Source of the DNA: Acidobacteriota bacterium
Lineage (GTDB): Bacteria > Acidobacteriota > Terriglobia > Terriglobales > Acidobacteriaceae
DNA length: 64,000 nucleotides
Direction: 5' to 3'
Assembly: GCA_003010405.1 (NCBI GenBank)
Contig: PJLO01000008.1
Span: 1-64,000, forward strand
Within the stretch, counting starts at the first letter, position 1; every line of letters begins with the position of its first letter. Shown one piece after another: positions 49,215 to 57,692 of the stretch. The notes below the pieces were generated by a model. The model was not told the DNA's origin, did not search any database, and saw nothing but the letters and a program-made list of their open reading frames with translations. A program made the position numbers and the translations under genes.

Positions 49215-49751
49215 CTAGTACTCGATTCCCCGCTGTGCCTCGATTCCCTTCTGATACGCGTGTTTTACCTCGCGCATTTCGGTAACCGTATCGGCCAGTT
49301 CAACAATTGTCGGGTGCGCACTCCGCCCCGTCAAGATCACGTGTACCATCTCCGGCTTACGTCGCAGCACCTCCGCGACTTTCTCCGGGTCCAGCATCTT
49401 GTAACCGATCGCGTAATTGATCTCGTCCAGAATAACCATGTCCCATTGCCCGGACAGAATTGCCTCTTCGGCTTGCTTCCAGCATTCCTCCACCATCTTG
49501 ACGTCTTCGGGATCGGTTTCCGCGCCGCCGACTTTCACAAAGCCGCGGCCCATCTGCTTCATTACAAAGTTGTCGCCAAAGGCTTTCACCGCGTCCAGTT
49601 CGCCGTAGTGCCAGGAGCCCTTCAGAAACTGCAGCATCAGAACCTTCAGTCCATTACCCACCGCTCGCAGAGCCGTGCCCATGGCGGCCGTAGTCTTGCC
49701 TTTTCCCGGCCCGGTGTTCACTAGGATCAATCCCTTACGGACATTTGCCAT
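49215..49751 (-). CDS. cobO: Corrinoid (cob(I)yrinic acid a,c-diamide) adenosyltransferase
   Basis: Protein of 178 residues of the CobA/CobO/BtuR type. It has the P-loop-like GPGKGKTTAAMGTALRA (14-30) that binds ATP in a reversed manner, the ILDEINYAIGYKML segment and the ILTGRSAHP motif. It adenosylates corrinoids to make coenzyme B12. It has no other cobalamin genes beside it, suggesting corrinoid salvage or a scattered pathway. The neighbours are accD and a TPR gene. Confidence 0.93.
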   Translation of the reverse strand: MANVRKGLILVNTGPGKGKTTAAMGTALRAVGNGLKVLMLQFLKGSWHYGELDAVKAFGDNFVMKQMGRGFVKVGGAETDPEDVKMVEECWKQAEEAILSGQWDMVILDEINYAIGYKMLDPEKVAEVLRRKPEMVHVILTGRSAHPTIVELADTVTEMREVKHAYQKGIEAQRGIEY

Positions 49752-49939
49752 TGTCTTTGCTACGCTCCTTCTGGTGAAGTCTCCCGGTCTGATGGGGTCT
49801 GTTGCGGATCATCGCCACTCGCCAGCTTTCCAGATGCAAGCCCGATTGTAAATGGTGCCACCCGGCGTCGCGTACTCATCGCTGCCCAGGTTCCGTGCGA
49901 GACACCCCCAAGAGGTCTGTTTTGCGTTTAATTTTAAGA

Positions 49940-51013
49940 ATGCTCCCATTCCGCACGGCTGTGCTACTGTCCGTTTTTTTTGCTTCCACCTTCGCCTTAT
50001 CTGCGGATGGGAAAACTCTGCTTGAGCAGGGACACTATCGCCAGCTCTACGCCATTGCACAGAATCGCCTCAGCCACAATTCGCGCGATGCTGAAGCCCT
50101 TTCCTGGCTGTCTGCTATCTATGATGCTCAAGGAGACTTTGATCGTGCCGTTCAGTTTGGGCGCCGATCCGCCGAAGCTGCTCCCAACAGCAGCGAGTTT
50201 CATTGCCAGCTTGCAGACGCTCTCGGCGACAGGGCTTTGCAGTTAGGAGTCTTCGGTGGCGGAATTCCTCTGGCCCGCCAGATGCGGCACGAACTGGACC
50301 GCTCGCTTCAGCTTGATCCCCGCAATATCCGTTGTTTGAAGGAATCCATGGGACTTTACGAGCAGGCTCCCGCAATCGTCGGCGGCTCCAAGGCCAAGGC
50401 CCGCGAAACTCTGCGTAGGATTTACCAGATCAGCTCGTCGGAAGGAGCGCTTGCCGAAGCCGCGCTGCTTCAGATGCAGAAGCGCCCGCTTCCTGAAATC
50501 GAAACTCATCTGCGCCGGGCCGTGCAGCTTAATCCGCGCCTGTATCGTGCCATCATCGATCTGACCTCCATACTCGCCAGTAATGGCTACCGTCGTTATG
50601 CCGAGGCCGAATATTTTGCCCGCCTGGCGATTGCGGCCGAACCCAACCGTGCTGGGGGTTACAGATACCTGGCTATCGTTTACGCTCATCAGCAGCGCTG
50701 GAACGATCTTGACGCTGCGCTTGCCGAATCGTACAGCCACGTCCCGGACAATCCCGCGCCATACTACTTTGCGGCAATGGCACTGCTTGAAACGAACGCC
50801 GACCTGCCGCGTGCCGAGCGCTACCTGCGCCACTACCTCAGTTCTGAACCGGAGATTGGCGCGCCCACTCAAGGCACCGCCCACTGGAAGCTTGGTCTCG
50901 TTCTTGAGAAGGAAGGCCACCTCACCGACGCCGCAAGAGAACTTCGCGCCGCAGCCGCGCAAAACATCAGCGACCCCGCATTCAAAAGAGATCTGAAGCG
51001 CATCGCCGGATAG
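49940..51013 (+). CDS. Secreted tetratricopeptide-repeat protein
   Basis: Protein of about 357 residues with a signal peptide (FRTAVLLSVFFASTFALSA) and at least seven TPR-like helical pairs. The clearest are SWLSAIYDAQGDFDRAVQFG, the ECHCQLADAL-like third repeat, and the YLAIVYAHQQRWNDLDAALA pair near residue 240. The start is uncertain: ATG at 49940 gives a good signal peptide, while a TTG at 49922 has a better Shine-Dalgarno (AGAGG). It is probably periplasmic and acts as a scaffold. Its partner is unknown. A strong terminator follows. Confidence 0.75.
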   Translation: MLPFRTAVLLSVFFASTFALSADGKTLLEQGHYRQLYAIAQNRLSHNSRDAEALSWLSAIYDAQGDFDRAVQFGRRSAEAAPNSSEFHCQLADALGDRALQLGVFGGGIPLARQMRHELDRSLQLDPRNIRCLKESMGLYEQAPAIVGGSKAKARETLRRIYQISSSEGALAEAALLQMQKRPLPEIETHLRRAVQLNPRLYRAIIDLTSILASNGYRRYAEAEYFARLAIAAEPNRAGGYRYLAIVYAHQQRWNDLDAALAESYSHVPDNPAPYYFAAMALLETNADLPRAERYLRHYLSSEPEIGAPTQGTAHWKLGLVLEKEGHLTDAARELRAAAAQNISDPAFKRDLKRIAG

Positions 51014-51043
51014 CGAATTTACAAGTGAATGAGTAAGCGAGAA

Positions 51044-51070
51044 GGGCTGTCAAAAATGACAGCCCAATTT
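51044..51070 (+). terminator. Terminator after the TPR gene
   Basis: GGGCTGTCA and TGACAGCCC form a 9-bp stem with an AAAA loop, followed by AATTTG. It lies 30 nt beyond the stop. Confidence 0.75.
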
Positions 51071-51088
51071 GTGTGTTCCAAGAGGCCT

Positions 51089-51136
51089 GGGTGCCCCAGG
51101 TTCGCGTCCGCGCTTTTCGGCGCTAACCTGGGAAGC
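51089..51136 (+). repeat. REP-like palindrome 1 (AGG/CCT variant stem)
   Basis: A constant head GGGTGCC is followed by an imperfect hairpin with outer arms CCCAGGTT and AACCTGGG, an inner CGCG/GGCGC region and a TTTT loop, then the tail GAAGC. In the copies near 56 kb the arms read CCCACCTT and AAGGTGGG, so both arms have changed together. It lies between a terminator and a convergent gene. Confidence 0.8.
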
Positions 51137-51236
51137 GGAATCTGCGGAAGAGTATTATCTCGATCATCAATGCCGCAATCACTACTCCCCTACCGTCCCA
51201 TGCTTGCCGGAGTGCACGGGTTCCCCGTTGGGTCCG

Positions 51237-52055
51237 TCACTGGAGTTCGAGGGCATCGGTGGAATGCTCCACGGAATTGCCCACGGCTGAAATCTGCACC
51301 GGACTTGCTACCGTAGAGCCAGAGGCCGGGCTGCATATTGTGACCGAAGGCGGGCCGGATGCGGGCGAACATGGGCCACCGCCGCCGCTCGTAACCGTGA
51401 CGATTACGGTGTCGCTCTTGGTGGGGTCTGCCGCGCTCGTCGCGACAATGGTGTGAGTGCCACTCGTGGCTGGAGCCGTGTACAAACCCGAGTCGGTGAT
51501 TGTCCCCACGTTGATGTTGCCGTTGAACAATCCATCGACCGACCAGGTCACATCTGTATCCGTCGCATTGAGGATGGTTGCCGTGAATTCCTGTGTGTCT
51601 CCGGGTGCAAGCGTCGCGGAACTTGGCGTCGTCTCAACCGATACAGGCGAGGTCCCGGCTCCCGAGACGGTAACGATGACCGTGCTTTTGAATACAGCGC
51701 CCGAGCTGTCCCATGCGTTAACCGTGAGATTGTGATCGCCGGAGCTGAGCGTAACCGAAGTGCTGAGCTGGTTAGCCTGCACCTTGTACGCGATTTCGTT
51801 GTCAACGTACAGAATCATTGCGGTGACCGGGTACGCGTTGTTGGTAGTGCCAGCCGCCACGGAAACCGGGGAGTTGAGAGTTGCACCACTTGCAGGAGTG
51901 CAGATGGTGACCGAAGGTGAAATCGGATTCAGCGTGCATGGGGCAGCCGTCGCAAACGCCGCGGTCGCCAGGAAAAACATCAGAAGCTGTAAAACAATTA
52001 AAGTCGGCGGACGGGACTTCAACGATGTAATCGCACGGGGTGAACCGTGAATCAC
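51237..52055 (-). CDS. Secreted Ig-like repeat protein B
   Basis: Protein of 272 residues with a signal peptide (LIVLQLLMFFLATAAFATAA). A first Ig-like module ends with NLTVNAWDSSGAVFKSTVIV, and a BIG2-like module follows (SVETTPSSATLAPGDTQEFT, then GLYTAPATSGTHTIVATSA). A Ser/Pro-rich end repeats the opening SPSVTICTPASG as PPSVTICSPASG. The GTG start has AGGAGG 7-8 nt upstream, which decides it. The C-terminal half of a third module looks cut off, so the gene may be 3'-truncated. It is a paralogue in style of the protein at 42957-43919. Its function is unknown. Confidence 0.75.
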   Translation of the reverse strand: MIHGSPRAITSLKSRPPTLIVLQLLMFFLATAAFATAAPCTLNPISPSVTICTPASGATLNSPVSVAAGTTNNAYPVTAMILYVDNEIAYKVQANQLSTSVTLSSGDHNLTVNAWDSSGAVFKSTVIVTVSGAGTSPVSVETTPSSATLAPGDTQEFTATILNATDTDVTWSVDGLFNGNINVGTITDSGLYTAPATSGTHTIVATSAADPTKSDTVIVTVTSGGGGPCSPASGPPSVTICSPASGSTVASPVQISAVGNSVEHSTDALELQ

Positions 52056-52221
52056 GAGACTACCTCCTGAGCAGCATTCATGGCGGCATTTAGGATGCTT
52101 GCTGGCCGGGAGAGGTGGCCGTCATCAACTTTGCTGTACCGGCAGCAGATTTTGGGGCATGGCCAAGATGCAAGTACGGAAAAAGCCTTTCGCTTGCAGA
52201 CAGCATTTATACTGAATTCTT

Positions 52222-53682
52222 ATGCTGAGAGTACGATTTGCGCCCTCTCCTACAGGGTTCCTGCACGTGGGCAGTGCGCGCACCTTCATTTCAAACTGGC
52301 TCTACGCCCGCCACAACGGCGGCACGATGATCTTCCGTCTCGACGATACCGACGCTGAGCGCAACACGGACGTCAGCGTCAATTCGATCTTCGATGGCCT
52401 CCGCTGGCTGGGGCTTTCCTGGGACGAGGAGTACAAGCAATCCGAGCGGCTTGCCCTGCATCGTCAGGTTGCCGAAGCCATCTTTGCCAAGGGTCTTGCC
52501 TATCGCGATTTCACTCCCGCTCACAACGGCGACAGCGAAAAGTCCTGTCCGCAGGGAGCATGGCTCTTCAATCCCGGCATGCGCGATCTTTCCCGTGCCG
52601 AGAGCGACCGCCGGGCCGCCGCCGGAGAGCCGTTCGCCCTCCGTTTCAGAGTGCCGCGCGACCAAGACCGACTCCTGCGCTTCGTCGATTCCGTTTACGG
52701 AGAGCAGACGAAGCTGGCCGATGAGGTCGAGGACTTTGCGCTTCTGCGCAGCGACGGAATGCCGACCTACCACCTGGCCTCCTGCGCCGATGATGCTGAC
52801 CTGCGCATCAGCCACATCATTCGCGGTCAGGATCATCTCTCGAACACGTTCAAGCACCTGCTGATCTTCGAAGCCGCCGGAGCCGAGACGCCACAGTTCG
52901 CGCACCTTCCACTTCTGGTTGCGCCTGATGGCACAAAGCTTTCCAAGCGCCGCCACGGCCCCGTCGTCAGCGTGACGACTTATCGTGACGCGGGCTTTCT
53001 GCCCGAGGCGTTCATCAACTTTCTTTGCCTGCTGGGCTGGTCGCCTAAGAATGATCGCGATTTTCTCACCGTGCCGGAGCTGATCTCGGCCTTTACACTG
53101 GAAGGCATCAACCGTTCCAATGCTGTGGTGAACTTTACGGAGGAGGACCCCTTCGATTCCAAGGCCGTCTGGCTCAACGCCGAGCACATTCGCGCCCTGC
53201 CGGTCGAGCAGCTCTCTGAACGCCTCCTTCCGTGTTTACAGGGGTGCCCCACATCTGCCGCTGTCAGCAGATGTGGGCCTTTACTCACGCCCGAGAAGCT
53301 CTTGCAGGTCACGCCGCTGATTCGCGAGCGCATTAAGTTTCTTTGCGACGTGAATAGCGTTGCAGACTTCTTCTTTGTCGATCAGCTTCCGCCGTACGAT
53401 TGCCTTGAGCTGATCCCGCAGAAGGGCGACCGGGCGCTGGCGCTGAAGATTCTTACCGAGGCGCGCGAAGTGATTGCCGCAACGCCCTTCGATCACGCAT
53501 CGCTCGAAGCTGCGCTGCGCGAGGCCGCGACGCGCCTGGGAGTGAAGACCGGACCAATGTTCCAGCCCATCCGTGTCGCAGTCTGCGGACGCAAAAACGC
53601 GCCGCCTCTCTTTGAGACCATGGAAGTTCTGGGCCGTGAAGTTTGCCTGGAGCGCATTGCTCAGGCCATTGCCAAGCTCTAA
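52222..53682 (+). CDS. gltX: Glutamyl-tRNA synthetase
   Basis: Class I synthetase of 486 residues. It has the HIGH-type motif [18 protein letters not shown] at the N-terminus, [11 protein letters not shown], and the KMSKS-type [11 protein letters not shown] near 240. The C-terminal helical anticodon-binding part ends with [20 protein letters not shown]. It charges tRNA-Glu. A REP-like palindrome at 53241-53279 lies in frame in the linker between the catalytic and anticodon domains and encodes [13 protein letters not shown]. glnS follows 61 nt later on the same strand, so Gln-tRNA need not be made by amidation. Confidence 0.94.
   Translation: MLRVRFAPSPTGFLHVGSARTFISNWLYARHNGGTMIFRLDDTDAERNTDVSVNSIFDGLRWLGLSWDEEYKQSERLALHRQVAEAIFAKGLAYRDFTPAHNGDSEKSCPQGAWLFNPGMRDLSRAESDRRAAAGEPFALRFRVPRDQDRLLRFVDSVYGEQTKLADEVEDFALLRSDGMPTYHLASCADDADLRISHIIRGQDHLSNTFKHLLIFEAAGAETPQFAHLPLLVAPDGTKLSKRRHGPVVSVTTYRDAGFLPEAFINFLCLLGWSPKNDRDFLTVPELISAFTLEGINRSNAVVNFTEEDPFDSKAVWLNAEHIRALPVEQLSERLLPCLQGCPTSAAVSRCGPLLTPEKLLQVTPLIRERIKFLCDVNSVADFFFVDQLPPYDCLELIPQKGDRALALKILTEAREVIAATPFDHASLEAALREAATRLGVKTGPMFQPIRVAVCGRKNAPPLFETMEVLGREVCLERIAQAIAKL
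53241..53279 (+). repeat. REP-like palindrome inside gltX
   Basis: The head GGGTGCC is followed by CCCACATCTGC and its exact complement GCAGATGTGGG across an 8-base loop. It keeps the head of the REP family while the stem sequence differs, with both arms matching each other. It contributes about 13 in-frame codons to gltX without a stop. Confidence 0.75.
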
Positions 53683-53743
53683 TGACCGTATTGATCACGC
53701 AGTGTTGATCGTTGCCTTGTTTGCAAAGTAAAGGAATGGAGTT

Positions 53744-55474
53744 ATGACCACATCGAATCCGGAAAGCAAAGACGCCGCCAACACCCCGGCCGAGTCCGCC
53801 CCACGTCCCTCCAACTTCATCCGCGACATAGTCATCGAGGATTTGAAGACGAAGAAGTTCGGCGATGCCGTTATTCAGACGCGCTTTCCACCGGAGCCAA
53901 ACGGCTATCTCCACATCGGCCACGCTAAGGCCATCTGTCTCGACTTCAATCTGGCCGACGAGTTCGGGGGAAAAACCAACCTGCGCTTCGATGACACCAA
54001 CCCCGAGAAGGAAGAGCAGGAGTACGTAGATTCCATCCAGAACGATGTGCGCTGGCTCGGCTTTGAGTGGGAGCGCCTCTGCTACGCCTCCGACTACTTC
54101 GACCAGCTCTACGCGTGGGCTGTGCAACTCATCAAGGCAGGCAAAGCCTATGTCGATGACCTCACCGCCGAGGAGATCCGGCAGTATCGCGGCACCCTCA
54201 CCGAACCCGGACAGGACAGCCCCTACCGCAATCGCAGCGTCGAGGAGAACCTCGATCTGTTTGAGCGCATGCGCAAGGGGGAGTTCCCCGACGGCAGCCG
54301 CGTCCTCCGCGCCAAAATCGACATGGCCTCGCCCAATCTCAACATGCGCGATCCGGTCATGTACCGCATCCTGCATGCCGAGCATCACCGTACCGGAGAC
54401 AAGTGGTGCATCTACCCGATGTACGACTACGCGCATGGGCAGTCCGATTCGCTTGAGCAGATTACGCACTCCATGTGTACCCTGGAGTTTGCCGATCACC
54501 AGCCGCTTTACAAGTGGTTCATCGAGCAGCTTGGAATCTTCCCTTCGCAGCAGATTGAGTTCGACCGTCTGAACCTCACCTACACCTTGCTGAGCAAGCG
54601 CAAGCTGTTGCAGCTGGTGCGGGAGAAGCACGTAAGCGGATGGGATGATCCGCGCATGCCAACCATCAGCGGCATTCGTCGTCGCGGCTTCACCGCTGAG
54701 GGCATCCGCAATTTCTGTGCCGCTATTGGAGCTTCGCGCACCAATGGATCGACAGACATCGAAATGCTCGAACACTTCCAGCGCGAAGACCTGAACAAGC
54801 GTGTCTCGCGTGCCATGGTGGTCATGCGCCCTCTCAAGGTCGTAATCGACAACTACCCGGAAGGCTTGCAGGAGCTCGTCGAAGTGGCGAACAATCCCGA
54901 AGACCCAAACGCCGGATACCGTCAGGTTCCTTTCTCGCGCGAAATCTACATCGAGCAGGACGATTTCCGCGAAGTTCCCCCGCCCAAGTACTATCGCCTC
55001 TCGCCGGGGAAAGAAGTTCGGCTCCGCAACGCGTACTTCGTCACCGCAACCAGCGTGGTCAAAGACGCGCAGGGCCAGGTCGTCGAGGTGCACTGCACCT
55101 ACGATCCAGCGAGCTATGGCGGCAACTCGCCCGACGGACGCAAGGTGAAGTCGACAATTCACTGGGTCTGCGCCAAGCACGCCATCGCGGCGGAGATTCG
55201 TCTCTACGACAAGCTTTTCACCAAGGCAGATCCAAGCCAGCTCGAAGAGGGAGAGAACTTCACCAGCAACCTCAATCCGAATTCGCTGGAGATACTGCTG
55301 GACGCGAAGCTGGAGCCAATGCTTGGCCTTGCCAAGGCCGGCGACCGCTATCAGTTCGAGCGTATCGGCTATTTCTGCGTCGATCCCGATACCATGCCCG
55401 GCAACTTGGTCTTTAATCGAACGCTGCCGCTCAAGGACTCTTGGGCAAAGATCGAAAAGAAAGCCGGAGCGTAA
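53744..55474 (+). CDS. glnS: Glutaminyl-tRNA synthetase
   Basis: Class I synthetase of 576 residues. It has an N-terminal acidic stretch, then [20 protein letters not shown] (HIGH motif), [14 protein letters not shown], the KMSKS-type [10 protein letters not shown] near residue 285, and the two beta-barrel anticodon domains at about 350-560. It charges tRNA-Gln directly. GGAATGGAGTT precedes the ATG. GlnRS is patchily distributed in bacteria, and its presence directly after gltX suggests coordinated expression. Confidence 0.95.
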   Translation: MTTSNPESKDAANTPAESAPRPSNFIRDIVIEDLKTKKFGDAVIQTRFPPEPNGYLHIGHAKAICLDFNLADEFGGKTNLRFDDTNPEKEEQEYVDSIQNDVRWLGFEWERLCYASDYFDQLYAWAVQLIKAGKAYVDDLTAEEIRQYRGTLTEPGQDSPYRNRSVEENLDLFERMRKGEFPDGSRVLRAKIDMASPNLNMRDPVMYRILHAEHHRTGDKWCIYPMYDYAHGQSDSLEQITHSMCTLEFADHQPLYKWFIEQLGIFPSQQIEFDRLNLTYTLLSKRKLLQLVREKHVSGWDDPRMPTISGIRRRGFTAEGIRNFCAAIGASRTNGSTDIEMLEHFQREDLNKRVSRAMVVMRPLKVVIDNYPEGLQELVEVANNPEDPNAGYRQVPFSREIYIEQDDFREVPPPKYYRLSPGKEVRLRNAYFVTATSVVKDAQGQVVEVHCTYDPASYGGNSPDGRKVKSTIHWVCAKHAIAAEIRLYDKLFTKADPSQLEEGENFTSNLNPNSLEILLDAKLEPMLGLAKAGDRYQFERIGYFCVDPDTMPGNLVFNRTLPLKDSWAKIEKKAGA

Positions 55475-55489
55475 GTCCGCATTCCGTTA

Positions 55490-55532
55490 TCCCACCTTAG
55501 CCGCAAAAACAGCGGCGAAGGTGGGGCACCCG
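55490..55532 (-). repeat. REP-like palindrome 2
   Basis: In reverse orientation: arms CCCACCTTAGCCGC and GCGGCGAAGGTGGG with one mismatch and an A-rich loop, then GGCACCC (the head on the other strand). It lies 16 nt after glnS and directly before the Mrr-type fragment, in the position of a terminator for both. Confidence 0.8.
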
Positions 55533-55564
55533 GCAGCTGGAAGCCAAGGCATAATTTCTCCCTC

Positions 55565-55957
55565 CTATTCTTTAGCGCAGACGCCTCTGAGGAGGTTGTC
55601 CAAGTCCCGTAAATCACGGTAATGGAGGAGCAGGATTTCGTTCGTGGACGCAAGCTGTTCGGCTGCTGGCGTAAATCTGTTGTTCGTAACTACGACGCCA
55701 TGGTGTGCTTGTTCATGAGCCTTCCCGGCAGCAGCTTCTTGGACGGCTTTGTTACCAACAGGATTTGAATAAAGCTTGCACTGAAGCACAACTCGAACGC
55801 CGTGCTTCTCGGCTATGACATCCACACCTTGGTCGCGACTCTGTATAGTGACGCGGGCATTCCATCCGCTTCGGCGTAGTTCCTCGGCGCAGAAGGTTTC
55901 AAATTCCGATGGGGTCATGTCATCCGAAAAAGTTTGAAATGGAGGTCGATTCTGCAT
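55565..55957 (-). CDS. Mrr-type restriction endonuclease domain protein, 5'-truncated
   Basis: From ATG 55957 the product has about 130 residues. They form an Mrr-cat (PD-(D/E)xK) nuclease domain: FETFCAEELRRSGWNARVTI, QSRDQGVDVIAE (active Asp), VVLQCKLYSNPVGN (Gln-x-Lys) and ARGE-type AAGKAHEQAHHGVVVTNNRF. The same frame stays open to 56173, but its upstream part runs through REP-like palindrome 3 and the end of the RAYT gene. The normal N-terminal region of such proteins is therefore missing or replaced. The nuclease core looks intact. It may be a damaged defence gene, or a gene whose 5' end was rewritten by a REP insertion. Confidence 0.65.
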   Translation of the reverse strand: MQNRPPFQTFSDDMTPSEFETFCAEELRRSGWNARVTIQSRDQGVDVIAEKHGVRVVLQCKLYSNPVGNKAVQEAAAGKAHEQAHHGVVVTNNRFTPAAEQLASTNEILLLHYRDLRDLDNLLRGVCAKE

Positions 55958-56036
55958 CGCGGAGTCAATATGGTTTTCGATGAGAGTGACGATTATCCCC
56001 CGGTCGCGCAGGAACTCCGCATTTTCACTTGGAGCC

Positions 56037-56083
56037 GGGTGCCCCACCTTCGCGCCGTGTTTTTCGGCGCTAAGGTGGGAAGC
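56037..56083 (+). repeat. REP-like palindrome 3, overlapping the RAYT stop
   Basis: Head GGTGCC, then CCCACCTTCGCGCCG and CGGCGCTAAGGTGGG (15-bp stem, one mismatch, T-rich loop), then GAAGC. The RAYT stop codon TAG lies inside the right arm. It also lies within the open frame upstream of the Mrr-type domain. Confidence 0.85.
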
Positions 56084-56636
56084 AGGACGCCTCCGCCTGA
56101 AGTGCTTTTGTCTTTCCGCTCTCTCTTCTTCGAGCCGTCCACTCCGACTCAATCTCGACGACTCCCGCCTCACCGAGCGCGTAATGCCGAAAGCTGCTCC
56201 ACGGCCAATCTTCGGGCTTTTCGCACAGTCCGCGTTTAACCGGATTGCGATGAATGTAGCGGAGCTTTTCCCTGAAATCGGAGTAGCTGCGAATGTTGCG
56301 GTCGTAGTAGCGCTTCTGCCAGAAATGTCCGCTGTTAGTGTGCTCCTCGGAGATGGAGTGACTTTGTTTTGCGGATGACAATTTCAAAAAATGAATGGTG
56401 TCGGCCAGCGTCCCCGAACCGGGTTCGCTCAGGAGCAGATGAATGTGCTCCGGCATGACAACGTAGCCATACACGCACAGAGAAAATTGCTGACGGGTCC
56501 TCTCAAGGGTCTCCAGAAACAGCTCGCATACAGCGGGGCTATTCAACCACGCCTGCCTTCGATAGCAACTGAAGGTTACAAAATGAGACTGCCCCGAGTG
56601 ATGCAGTCGTATCAACCCTTGCGTCATGCCAATCAC
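56070..56636 (-). CDS. REP-associated tyrosine transposase (RAYT, Y1/HUH type)
   Basis: Protein of 188 residues of the IS200-like Y1 transposase group in its REP-associated form. It has the HUH motif in YVVMPEHIHLLL (about 58-69) and the Tyr helix in FREKLRYIHRNPVKRGL, followed by EDWPWSSFRHYALGEAG, a RAYT hallmark. A basic tail ends with the codons TTC CCA CCT TAG, which belong to REP-like palindrome 3. RAYTs cut single-stranded REP hairpins and are thought to spread them. REP-like palindromes flank the gene on both sides. No IS-like mobility of the gene itself is evident. Confidence 0.9.
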   Translation of the reverse strand: MIGMTQGLIRLHHSGQSHFVTFSCYRRQAWLNSPAVCELFLETLERTRQQFSLCVYGYVVMPEHIHLLLSEPGSGTLADTIHFLKLSSAKQSHSISEEHTNSGHFWQKRYYDRNIRSYSDFREKLRYIHRNPVKRGLCEKPEDWPWSSFRHYALGEAGVVEIESEWTARRRESGKTKALQAEASCFPP

Positions 56637-56698
56637 TTTACGGAAAGGGCTTGGACATGGGAAGGCAAATCAGAAAATTTGCAGAGATGGACTGCATC

Positions 56699-56743
56699 GC
56701 TTCCCACCTTAGCCGCAAAAACAGCGGCGAAGGTGGGGCACCC
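56699..56743 (-). repeat. REP-like palindrome 4
   Basis: It is a near-exact copy of palindrome 2 (55490-55532) in the same orientation, including the A-rich loop and the GGCACCC end. The two copies lie 1.2 kb apart on either side of the Mrr fragment and RAYT gene. Confidence 0.85.
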
Positions 56744-56787
56744 GCACCCGGCCGCGCCGATCAGGGTACAGCCTCTTGAAAGATCAC

Positions 56788-56845
56788 TGGTGCCCCACGT
56801 TCGTGCCGCGGGTGGCCCATTCAAGCCTTCTGGCTTGAGTGGGGT
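56788..56845 (+). repeat. Composite REP-like element with a CAAGCC/GGCTTG stem
   Basis: It has the same head (GGTGCCCCACGTTCG) but then GGCCCATTCAAGCC pairs with GGCTTGAGTGGG around a TTCT loop. It looks like a hybrid or decayed copy in which the second half belongs to another stem type. Confidence 0.65.
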
Positions 56846-56857
56846 AGCTGTATAGCC

Positions 56858-56905
56858 GGGTGCCCCACCTTCGAGCCGTGCTTTTCGGCGCTAAAGGTGG
56901 GAAGC
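56858..56905 (+). repeat. REP-like palindrome 5
   Basis: Head GGGTGCC, arms CCCACCTT and AAGGTGGG (one extra A), inner GCC/GGCGC region with a CTTTT loop, and the GAAGC tail. It is closely similar to palindrome 3 and lies in direct orientation with it. Confidence 0.85.
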
Positions 56906-57140
56906 GAGCCTGACACTAGCCGTCCTACAGCATCTCAGCATCCTTTATTCGCATCTCAGCTTAGGGGGCAACAGATTTTGCACTGACTAAGGTTTCATGG
57001 TGCGTGAATTTGTTTTACCTGAGTCGTAAAATGCAGGGCGTCTTCGGAAGTCGGAGATGACGTTATAAAGCGAAGCCTCTATCAACTACCCGGTGCGTGA
57101 TAGGTACGCGCCTCGCGCAGAGCACGGATAAGGAGGTTCT

Positions 57141-57623
57141 ATGCCCATCCTAAAGCTCAGACAGTTTCTTGACGAGAACCTCGTCAAGTACGTTGTGATC
57201 ACCCACAGCAAGGCATACACGTCCCAGGGTATCGCCGCTACTGCGCATATCTCGGGAAATGAACTGGCCAAAACCGTCATGCTGAAGAAAGATGGAGAAC
57301 TCTGCATGGCAGTTCTGCCCGCGTCGAGACAGGTAAATCTAGGACTGTTCGCAAAAGTCACCAACAGCCAAGATGTCATTCTCGCAAGTGAGCGAGATTT
57401 CAAAGATCGCTTCCCGGACTGTGAGATCGGAGCGATGCCGCCGTTTGGCAATCTATACGGACTCAAGGTTTACGTGGATAGATCGCTAACACGCGACAAG
57501 GAGATCGCCTTCAACGCCGGTTCGCATCTAGAACTCGTCAAGCTTGCCTACATGGATTATGACAGGCTGGTTCAACCGACCGTTGCCGATTTCGCGACAG
57601 GAACTGTCGGCCAAGCCGCATAG
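57141..57623 (+). CDS. YbaK/EbsC-type aminoacyl-tRNA deacylase
   Basis: Protein of 160 residues of the prolyl-tRNA-editing fold. Family features are ELAKTVMLKKDGELCMAVLP (catalytic Lys region), LASERDFKDRFPDCEIGAMP, PPFGNLYGLKVYVDRSLTRD and AFNAGSHLELVKLAYMDYDR. Proteins of this fold hydrolyse mischarged Cys- or Ala-tRNA-Pro. The exact specificity is not clear. AAGGAGG lies 5 nt before the ATG. A strong terminator follows, so it is a single-gene unit. Confidence 0.85.
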   Translation: MPILKLRQFLDENLVKYVVITHSKAYTSQGIAATAHISGNELAKTVMLKKDGELCMAVLPASRQVNLGLFAKVTNSQDVILASERDFKDRFPDCEIGAMPPFGNLYGLKVYVDRSLTRDKEIAFNAGSHLELVKLAYMDYDRLVQPTVADFATGTVGQAA

Positions 57624-57630
57624 AGTCCAG

Positions 57631-57660
57631 TCCCGGCGGAGGAAACTCCGCCGGGATTTA
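57631..57660 (+). terminator. Terminator after the YbaK-type gene
   Basis: TCCCGGCGGAG and CTCCGCCGGGA form a perfect 11-bp stem with a GAAA loop followed by TTTA. It may also serve ruvA from the other side. Confidence 0.85.
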
Positions 57661-57692
57661 GCAGTTAAGCTGTCTCAGTATCCATTGAGAGA

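Larger units (their letters stand above)
56637..57140. other. REP-rich intergenic region upstream of the RAYT gene
   Basis: The 504-nt gap holds three palindromic elements (56699-56743, 56788-56845 and 56858-56905), listed separately. The remaining 57-nt spacers and the stretch 56906-57140 show no gene. The promoter of the YbaK-type gene should lie in the last part, but no strong -10/-35 pair was seen. Confidence 0.6.

Noticed and set aside
53453..55180. A 575-codon open frame antisense to glnS
   Set aside because: It is a codon-bias mirror of a certain gene. It has no Shine-Dalgarno and no family motif, and its composition follows glnS.
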